Shown here: one piece after another, positions 57,677 through 64,000 of the stretch
How positions within the stretch are numbered: position 1 is the stretch's first letter
How the letters are laid out: each line of letters opens with the position of its first letter
Origin: an uncultured Prevotella sp.
GTDB lineage: Bacteria; Bacteroidota; Bacteroidia; Bacteroidales; Bacteroidaceae
Length of the DNA: 64,000 nt
Assembly: GCA_937906495.1 (NCBI GenBank)
Contig: CALCVT010000106.1
Span: 1-64,000 of the forward strand
Reading direction: 5' to 3'
Notes under the pieces: generated by a model
What the model saw: only the letters and a program-made list of their open reading frames with translations
Told to the model about the DNA's origin: nothing
The model's database searches: none
Translations under genes and position numbers: made by a program

Positions 57677-57734
57677 GCCATTCAAACTGAACATTTCTAT
57701 ATGGGTGTACACTTTAACGTATACCCTATTAATT

Positions 57735-57775
57735 ACACAGCGTGTACTGCAACAGGCAATACACGCTGTGTTTTT
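57735..57775 (+). terminator. Terminator of groES-groEL
   Basis: ACACAGCGTGTA (57735-57746) pairs perfectly with 57760-57771, followed by TTTTT. Confidence 0.92.
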
Positions 57776-57832
57776 GTTATACTGCTCACTAAATGGGCGC
57801 AATGCTAAAGCACTTTATCACAACAAATAGCG

Positions 57833-57840
57833 TAAATTTG
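57833..57840 (+). promoter_or_regulatory. -7 element TAAATTTG before the LytS-type kinase gene
   Basis: TAAATTTG lies 68 nt before the ATG at 57909. The -33 region is only T-rich. Confidence 0.5.
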
Positions 57841-57908
57841 CATGGCCAAAAGGCATACGGCCTACTCCCAGGGGCTCAAAAGTCCTCTTTAACAGCTTTA
57901 CACTCCTT

Positions 57909-59939
57909 ATGCCCACCATGAAACTGCCCTTAATCCTTTTAACCGCAATCCTTACACTCTGTATAGCAGGCTGCAACTCCAGAAACCCCCAAAAGGAGGC
58001 CATAACCATCCATCAATCCCTGAATCAGCTAAAGCCTCTGATTTTCGACAATCCCAAAGCCGGCTACCACAAACTCGACAGCCTGCAACGCACTGCTAGC
58101 GATAGTGCACTGTGGTACGAAATTGAACTATTCAAAGGGGCCTGCCTGCTACAGTCCGGACAGCAAGCCGAAGGCTACAAAACGTACGGAAGGGTTAAGC
58201 AATGGTGCAACCTTAACACGGGCAACTACCGGCTGGAGGGTATTGTGTACAACACTCTGGGCATTGACAAGGCACTAAGCGGCAACATCGACATGGCAGG
58301 CAAATTCTACCAGCGCTCCTTCGACTGTCTGAGCCGCGTGCCCAAGGACGAACAGTTCATTTCAACTTGCATCAATCTGGCCGACCACTACATGATTTCG
58401 GGCAGACTGCCCGAGGCTGCAGGGGTATACCGGTATGCGCTCTACGTGTGCGACTCCATTAACTACACACCAAGCCGAACACCCATCTACTCCGGACTGG
58501 CAACGGTGTATATGGAACTCGAAAACTTTAAAATGGCACATGAATTTCTGGACATGGCTGCCAGGGATATTGACCAGTGCGAACTGACAACCCGACTGTT
58601 TTACTACACCACATGCGGCAACTGCTCCTATTACGAAGAGAATTACCAACAATCGCTACAATACTTTTTTAAAGCCTTCGAACTGGCAAAAGCCTTTAAC
58701 AACAACTACAACATTATACTCTGCCACGGAAACATGGCCGAGAATTACCTCATGCTCGACAGTTTGGAGCAGGCCGAAATACACCTGGAGGCTTGCAAGG
58801 AATATCTGCAAACCAACTCGCACAAACATCCGCAAATGACCTACTACATAGAGAGTTTGCTGCTCGACCTGGCTATTGCGCAAAAGAAACCCGACCAAAT
58901 CCGTCGGTACTACCGACAAAATGTCGACTCAATACTCAAGGACTTTCCGCGCTACCTCATGCTGCACTACCGCCGGCTCGAACGCTACACAGCAGCGAAC
59001 GGATTATGGCAAAAAGCCTATCATAACCTCGAAAAAAGCACGCATTATGCCAACCACCTGCGAAGCCAGCACATACAGAACAATGTGATTGAAATGGAAC
59101 AACGCTACCGGCGCGATACAACCCTGCTGCAACAACAGGTGGCACTGGCCAACTACCGCACACAAAGCATCCAGCAACAAAACTACATCATTCTGGCTGT
59201 GGCTGCAGCTCTCGTTCTGCTGCTTTTATCGGCCATCACCTTTATCTATCTTCGCAGGCGCAATGCTCAAAGACTCAAGCAGCAAATGGAAAAGATGACC
59301 GAACTGCGCATGGACATTGTGCGCAACCGCGTGTCGCCCCACTACATTTTCAACGTGCTGGGCACCATTTTGCCTAAACTACAGCGCTACCCCGAAATGC
59401 TACAACCCGTTGAAATGCTTATCGATGTGCTGCGCGGCAACTTGCTCGCTTCAGGCAAGGTTGCAGTAATGCTGCGCGACGAACTGGCCCTTGTAGAACG
59501 CTTTGTAGAACTCTACCACTACAGTAAAGGCGAACGCCCGCGTGTAATCTGGCATATTGACAATGAACTGAAGCAAAGTACGCTGCAAATTCCCTCAATG
59601 TCGCTGCAAATTCCGGTAGAAAATGCACTTAAACATGCATTCCCTGTACTTACCGAAACAAGCAAAATCAACATTAACATCTACATTGAAAACCATCTAC
59701 TCCATCTTTGTGTAACCGACAATGGTTGCGGATATAACCCCGGTAAGGTAAAAGTTACCGGGCGTGATACGGGCACAGGGCTGCGACTGCTCACACGCAC
59801 CATTGCCATCCTTAACCAGTACAATGAGCAGCAGGCCACTATTGAAATTGCCAACTTACCTGCTCCGCAGCAAGGCACACGCATCGAACTCGTTCTGCCC
59901 GAAAACTACTCTTTTACCCTACCCGACGCAGGCTATTGA
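57909..59939 (+). CDS. TPR-containing LytS-type sensor histidine kinase, lipoprotein-like
   Basis: 676 residues (or 673 from the ATG at 57918, MKLPLILL). The signal ends in a lipobox-like IAGC. The periplasmic part (about 25-415) is a run of TPR-like helices (for example YFFKAFELAKAFNNN, AEIHLEACKEYL), then one membrane segment (about 423-445) followed by a kinase of the LytS/His_kinase type: the phospho-acceptor H478 in RVSPHYIFNVLGTI, PVENALKHAF and DNGCGY. It normally pairs with a LytTR response regulator. None lies next to it; a LytTR fragment is at the window start, 57 kb away. A lipidated N-terminus plus an inner-membrane segment would tie it to both membranes, if the lipobox is used. 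Confidence 0.85.
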   Translation: MPTMKLPLILLTAILTLCIAGCNSRNPQKEAITIHQSLNQLKPLIFDNPKAGYHKLDSLQRTASDSALWYEIELFKGACLLQSGQQAEGYKTYGRVKQWCNLNTGNYRLEGIVYNTLGIDKALSGNIDMAGKFYQRSFDCLSRVPKDEQFISTCINLADHYMISGRLPEAAGVYRYALYVCDSINYTPSRTPIYSGLATVYMELENFKMAHEFLDMAARDIDQCELTTRLFYYTTCGNCSYYEENYQQSLQYFFKAFELAKAFNNNYNIILCHGNMAENYLMLDSLEQAEIHLEACKEYLQTNSHKHPQMTYYIESLLLDLAIAQKKPDQIRRYYRQNVDSILKDFPRYLMLHYRRLERYTAANGLWQKAYHNLEKSTHYANHLRSQHIQNNVIEMEQRYRRDTTLLQQQVALANYRTQSIQQQNYIILAVAAALVLLLLSAITFIYLRRRNAQRLKQQMEKMTELRMDIVRNRVSPHYIFNVLGTILPKLQRYPEMLQPVEMLIDVLRGNLLASGKVAVMLRDELALVERFVELYHYSKGERPRVIWHIDNELKQSTLQIPSMSLQIPVENALKHAFPVLTETSKININIYIENHLLHLCVTDNGCGYNPGKVKVTGRDTGTGLRLLTRTIAILNQYNEQQATIEIANLPAPQQGTRIELVLPENYSFTLPDAGY

Positions 59940-60112
59940 TGCTCGCTGCACTGCCCTCAAAGCCTATGTGCTACCTTTAGACCTTTTTGAGGTAACTACA
60001 TGTGGAAACACATGCACACAGCCAAACCACCAGCGCCTGCCGCACATGCCCCAACCGAATTCAACACCAAACCTAAAGCGACCTTTGCAACCGGGTTGCG
60101 CTCAGTTATAGG

Positions 60113-60120
60113 TATCTTTG
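60113..60120 (+). promoter_or_regulatory. -7 element TATCTTTG before the P1B ATPase gene
   Basis: TATCTTTG lies 29 nt before the ATG at 60150. The -33 spacing is not standard, which may mean the promoter needs an activator or is controlled by the Fur-type protein. Confidence 0.6.
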
Positions 60121-60149
60121 CAGCATAATCATTATAACCAATCCCCAAT

Positions 60150-62084
60150 ATGTGTAAAGAACACCACACCGAAACAACCTGCTGCTGCTGCTCGCACAAC
60201 CATAGTCACCACAATGGTCATCACCACTCAAGCCTTTCAGAATGGCTGCCCATGGCTATATCGGCTTGTCTGCTTGCTGTAGGTCTGCTGTACAATCCGT
60301 TTAAGCAAGCCGAATGGCTGTTGTTTGTACTGGCCTATGTGCCCATTGCCCTGCCCATCTTTAAACAGGCATTCGCTTTGCTGCGACACGGCGAACTCTT
60401 CAATGAGTTCACACTCATGATTATGGCAACACTCGGTGCCTTTGCCATTGGCGAATATCCCGAAGCCGTAGCTGTTTTACTTTTCTACGCAGCGGGCGAA
60501 TACTTCCAGGAACGGGCTGTCGGACGGGCACGCAATGACATACGTGCATTGGTCCGCCTACGCCCCGAACGTACCACCATTATCGATGCTGCAGGCAAGG
60601 CAACTGAAGTGGCCACCGAAACAGTACCGGTAAACACAATCATCGAGGTGAAAACCGGTGGACGCGTACCCCTTGATGGGGTGCTGCTCACAGCAGTTGC
60701 CAACTTCGACACTGCAGCACTCACCGGCGAGCCCCTGCCTCGCACCCTGCACCAGGGCAACGAGGTAAGCGCAGGCATGATTGCAACCGACAGCCTTGTA
60801 CGCATCCGCACCACACGCCCCTACAGCGAAAGTGCCCTGCAACGCATTCTGCACCTGGTTGAAGAGGCGGCACAACGCAAGTCGCCGGCCGAAACCTTTA
60901 TACGACGCTTTGCCCGCATCTACACACCGGTGGTTACAGGTTTATTTGCCCTCATGGCACTACTGGGTCCGATATTCACATCGTACAGCTGGAGCGAATG
61001 CTTTTACCGTGCATTAGTGTTCTTGGTCATTTCGTGTCCTTGCGCCTTAGTTGTAAGTATTCCGCTGAGCTACTTCAGAGGGATTGGCGTTGCCTCGCGT
61101 AAAGGCATTCTATTTAAAGGAGGCAACTATCTCGATGCCATTACGCGCATTGGCACCGTAGTCTTCGATAAAACTGGTACTCTTACCTGTGGGCGCTTTG
61201 GTGTTACGGCTATAAATACTACAGCTGATACCGACTCCGACACGCTGCTACAGACCATTGCTGCCGTTGAACGCAACAGTTCGCATCCGCTGGCACAGGC
61301 ACTGGTAGCCGAGGCTCAAAAACAAACTCACGACCAACTTGCCACAGCAACACACATCAAGGAACACGCCGGACTGGGCATGGAGGCTATAGTTAACGGA
61401 AAAACTGTACTGGTGGGCAATGCCGAACTGCTGAGCCGACATGGGATACCATTACCCGAGATGGCCAACAAACCAACCGGAGCTACTCAAGTGTTCTGTG
61501 CCATTGCTGGGCGGGCTGCCGGCGTTATCAGTTTGAGCGACCAACTCAAAGCTGATGCTACTACAGCCATACAACAACTACGCAACTTAGGAGTAACGCA
61601 TATTGGTATGCTCTCGGGCGATTGCCAGAGCAATGTCGACCAGGTAGCTCATGCACTGGGCATTGACCAAAGCCATGGTAACCTGTTACCGGCCGACAAG
61701 GTACATGCCCTACAACGCATCAAAGAACAGAGGGCTCCGCAAGGTGTGGCCTTTGTGGGAGACGGCATTAACGATGCTCCTGTACTGGCCTTGAGCGATG
61801 TGGCTATTGCCATGGGGCAAGGCGGTGCCGATGCTGCGGTCGAAACAGCTGATGTGGTTATCCAAAGCGACAACCCCTCGCACGTGGCCGATGCCATACG
61901 CATTGGCCGACTGACACGCCGCATTGTATGCTTGAACATTACGTTGGCAATAGGTGTTAAACTGGCCGTACTCTTGGCTGGCGCTGCTGGTTATGCCAGT
62001 TTATGGGCAGCTGTACTGGCCGACACCGGGGTTGCTCTGCTCTGCATAGCCAACACCTACTTTATACAACTCCGAAACAAGTAA
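60150..62084 (+). CDS. Heavy-metal P1B ATPase, zinc/cadmium/lead exporter type
   Basis: 644 residues. The N-terminus is not a ferredoxin-like HMA domain but a short Cys/His cluster (TTCCCCSHNHSHHNGHHHSS). Then come eight membrane helices with the transport motif SCPCALV (C296-P297-C298), the phosphorylation site D340 in DKTGTLTC, the ATP-binding SSHPLAQAL and GDGINDAP. The last membrane helices hold AIGVKLAVLL and LADTGVALL, as in ZntA/CadA. It should pump Zn, Cd or Pb out of the cell; copper is less likely, since the ATPase lacks the copper-type motifs. A Fur-family gene begins 15 bp downstream, almost certainly on the same transcript. Confidence 0.93.
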   Translation: MCKEHHTETTCCCCSHNHSHHNGHHHSSLSEWLPMAISACLLAVGLLYNPFKQAEWLLFVLAYVPIALPIFKQAFALLRHGELFNEFTLMIMATLGAFAIGEYPEAVAVLLFYAAGEYFQERAVGRARNDIRALVRLRPERTTIIDAAGKATEVATETVPVNTIIEVKTGGRVPLDGVLLTAVANFDTAALTGEPLPRTLHQGNEVSAGMIATDSLVRIRTTRPYSESALQRILHLVEEAAQRKSPAETFIRRFARIYTPVVTGLFALMALLGPIFTSYSWSECFYRALVFLVISCPCALVVSIPLSYFRGIGVASRKGILFKGGNYLDAITRIGTVVFDKTGTLTCGRFGVTAINTTADTDSDTLLQTIAAVERNSSHPLAQALVAEAQKQTHDQLATATHIKEHAGLGMEAIVNGKTVLVGNAELLSRHGIPLPEMANKPTGATQVFCAIAGRAAGVISLSDQLKADATTAIQQLRNLGVTHIGMLSGDCQSNVDQVAHALGIDQSHGNLLPADKVHALQRIKEQRAPQGVAFVGDGINDAPVLALSDVAIAMGQGGADAAVETADVVIQSDNPSHVADAIRIGRLTRRIVCLNITLAIGVKLAVLLAGAAGYASLWAAVLADTGVALLCIANTYFIQLRNK

Positions 62085-62099
62085 TATTTACACTTTATC

Positions 62100-62546
62100 A
62101 TGCCTATACCAACCAACCTTCTTGAAGAACGACACATCCGGCCTACAGCTGTGCGCTTGCTCGTGCTCGATGCCCTGCAGCAAGCCGAATGTGCCTTATC
62201 GCTGTCCGACCTCGAAGCCCGCCTGGGCACTGTCGACAAGTCGAGCATTTTTCGAACTCTCTCACTATTCCTTTCACACCATCTGGTGCATTGTGTGGAA
62301 GATGGTACGGGCATGATGAAGTATGCCCTTTGTCCACCCAGCTGCCACTGCGGCGAAAATGCAAATCACGGACTCAACGACCTGCACACACACTTTCGTT
62401 GCGAACACTGCAACCGCACCTTTTGCCTGCGCGGCCTGCCTGTTCCCAGTGTACCATTGCCCGAAGGGTTTGTGCTTACGTCGGCCAACTACGTACTGGT
62501 TGGTCTGTGCCCCGAATGCTCGCACAAAACAAAGCAGGGCTACTAA
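62100..62546 (+). CDS. Fur-family metal regulator (Zur-like)
   Basis: 148 residues. A winged helix (IRPTAVRLLVLDALQQAE, LGTVDKSSIFRTLSLFL) is followed by a dimerisation and metal domain with THFRCEHCNRTFCL and LCPECSHKTK, giving two CxxC pairs that bind structural zinc. An additional Cys/His pair (CPPSCHCGEN) lies between them. The DNA-binding helix resembles Zur/PerR more than Fur, but which metal it senses cannot be read from sequence. Being 15 bp after a zinc/cadmium exporter suggests it controls that gene. Confidence 0.88.
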   Translation: MPIPTNLLEERHIRPTAVRLLVLDALQQAECALSLSDLEARLGTVDKSSIFRTLSLFLSHHLVHCVEDGTGMMKYALCPPSCHCGENANHGLNDLHTHFRCEHCNRTFCLRGLPVPSVPLPEGFVLTSANYVLVGLCPECSHKTKQGY

Positions 62547-62787
62547 ACGTATACCACTCGATGCATCGTATTGTTATGGTGCGATTGGCTAAAGCAATTA
62601 CACTTTGTCGGATTTTTTACTTTATAATCTCCCCAAATACCCTCTCCCCGACAAATTATCCTTCACACAATAACAAAACAGTAACTATCTGGTAAACATT
62701 CTCTATCAACACCTATTCATTTTAGTTAAGATTTTCCTCTTAAATCCTTTGTAATCTATCAGCAAGATTCTCGCAATAAGCCTACTT

Positions 62788-62795
62788 TACTTTTG
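62788..62795 (+). promoter_or_regulatory. -7 element TACTTTTG before the metallophosphoesterase gene
   Basis: TACTTTTG lies 43 nt before the ATG at 62839. No -33 element is clear. Confidence 0.55.
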
Positions 62796-62838
62796 CAGCG
62801 TATTCTGCAATTGTTTAACTCAAAACAAATTTAGGCTT

Positions 62839-64000
62839 ATGAGATTTTCAGGTCTGATGAGAGCAAGTGCCATTGCAGCCCTTCTCTCTGTATGTAGTTC
62901 ACCGGCTTTAGCTCAAGAACTTACGCTAAACTCCAAAAACTACTCTACTCCCTCCTGGACTAAATTGACGCGCTTGATGGCTCAGATGCAAAATGCATCA
63001 CAACCATACAGCATCAACATGACCGTTAATGGCGATCCTAAAACGCAATTAGGTTTTGCCTGGTTTACCAATCCCGAAATAAAAAACGGGAAACTTCAGA
63101 TTGTTGAAAAGGCCGATGCCTCGGATGCCGACTTTGCAAACCCGACCCTAACCGTCGAAGCTACTTCGAGCGAAGTCAAGGACTTAAACTATGTAATTGC
63201 CAAGAATAAAGTCGAAGGTATCGAAGCTAATAGTAAACGTTCGTATACCAGCCACAAGGCTTTAGCCAGCAAACTCAAACCTGCCACTTCATATTCGTTC
63301 AGAGTAGGTAATGAGCAAGGATGGAGCGAAATCGGACACTTTACAACTGCAGCCGAATCATACAGTAAAGAAGAAGGTTTCTCGTTCATTTACATTACAG
63401 ATACGCAGGCACAGAACGACGAAATGTTTAATGTTTCATAGAAAACTGTTCACACGGCGCAAAAAAAGGTTTCTAACGCTAAGTTTGTGCTGGTTAACGG
63501 TGACTTGGTCGAAACTTCGGGCAGCAAAAATTCGGAGTGGGAATTTGAACAATGGTTCAGCACAATGCAAGATGTTTGGATGAATTACCCGCTCGTTGTT
63601 GCTCAAGGCAATCACGACACCAGTTCAAACAAGAACTTCTCCTGGCACTTTAATACCGACAACAGCTTTAACCAAAAGTCGGCAGTGCCGACTACCATGG
63701 AAGGCACTGTTTACTCGTTTGTACAGGGCGACGCCTTGTTCTTAGTCATCAACTACGAAGACTTCTTGAAAGAAGGCTATTTCAAAGCATTGGCCGACTG
63801 GATGAGAGCTGAGGTTAAAGCGCACGAAAACGTAAAATGGCGCATTGCCACTTTTCACAAAAATATGTTTACCGGCAGTAAATCGCACCAAAGCGATGGA
63901 GATGGCCGCCTGGTACGCAAAAATATGTTGCCTGTATTCGATGAACTCAATATCGACCTGGCCCTACAAGGACACGACCATATCTACGAGATTATAGGCC
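62839..64000 (+). pseudogene. Secreted metallophosphoesterase interrupted by an in-frame TAG (cut by window end)
   Basis: A signal peptide (1-25, PALAQ) leads into an N-terminal Ig/Fn3-like domain as in purple acid phosphatases (LKPATSYSFRVGNEQGW). After residue 200 (EMFNVS) a TAG at 63439-63441 stops the frame, but the same frame runs open for 186 more codons to the window end and encodes the metallophosphoesterase core: VLVNGDLVE, VVAQGNHDTSSN, LALQGHDHIYE. Only the first metal motif (ITDTQAQND) is before the stop. A CAG-to-TAG change (Gln) is the simplest explanation. The truncated product has no active site. Readthrough, a sequencing error or a real lesion are all possible; TAG is a normal stop in other genes here. 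Confidence 0.85.

Noticed and set aside
62839..63441. TAG as a recoded sense codon in this organism
   Set aside because: TAG ends several intact genes here (nusB, the LytTR gene, the secreted gene ending at 46954), so general recoding is excluded; a single lesion is simpler.

Overview
The window reads as one contiguous piece of a Bacteroidales (phylum Bacteroidota) chromosome. Three things support this. Promoters have the Bacteroidota form TTTG-N19/20-TAnnTTTG and ribosome sites lack Shine-Dalgarno sequences. Gene families are typical of the phylum (SusC-like TonB-dependent receptors, YbbR, DUF5606, LytTR/LytS proteins, a HECLGH-type dipeptidyl peptidase III, a DUF2807 lipoprotein). Several exported proteins end in a type-IX-secretion-like C-terminal domain. 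Genus cannot be fixed from the sequence. No phage, insertion sequence, CRISPR array or rRNA was seen; one tRNA-Arg(CCG) is present.

Layout. 1-1.4 kb: the tail of a LytTR response regulator and a decayed lipoprotein gene. 1.4-7.8 kb: two large secreted proteins, a CotH-type kinase-fold protein and a GH2 beta-galactosidase, both with a lectin-like N-terminus. 8.2-9.8 kb: LMW protein tyrosine phosphatase and a sugar kinase of the aminoglycoside phosphotransferase fold. 10.1-13.8 kb (minus): nusB-yajC-ybbR-coaE and a DUF5606 gene. 14-18.4 kb: uridine kinase, HD-domain protein, LptD. 18.8-24.5 kb: lipoprotein, tRNA-Arg, cobalamin-type TonB receptor, secreted subtilase. 24.8-29.3 kb (minus): cysteine desulfidase family with an AraC regulator, manA, DUF2807 lipoprotein, AlkD-like protein. 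29.8-31.9 kb: dipeptidyl peptidase III. 32-35.2 kb (minus): thiS-thiG-thiH-thiF behind a TPP riboswitch. 35.4-40.5 kb (minus): OmpA lipoprotein, a His-rich membrane protein with a TonB receptor (probable metal uptake), and a ScdA_N/hemerythrin/LuxR regulator.

40.7-46.3 kb is the most distinctive region. Ferritin, a hybrid histidine kinase and a sigma-54 response regulator overlap end to start. They are followed by repeated upstream boxes, a near-perfect -24/-12 promoter and a small exported protein made of 26-residue tandem repeats. This looks like a complete signal-to-target circuit written in one place. 46.5-48.3 kb holds three consecutive secreted proteins that share a short N-terminal module.

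48.7-55.2 kb (minus): a beta-helix lipoprotein, an SH3/cold-shock/TPR fusion and a TonB receptor. 55.7-57.7 kb: groES-groEL. 57.9-62.5 kb: a LytS-type kinase lipoprotein, and a zinc/cadmium-type P1B ATPase with an adjacent Fur/Zur regulator. 62.8-64 kb: a metallophosphoesterase gene interrupted by one in-frame TAG and cut by the window end.

Iron, zinc and other metal handling recurs across the window (ferritin, hemerythrin regulator, His-rich protein with TonB receptor, P1B ATPase with Fur). Start codons were moved from the longest open frame wherever the promoter position or family length required it.
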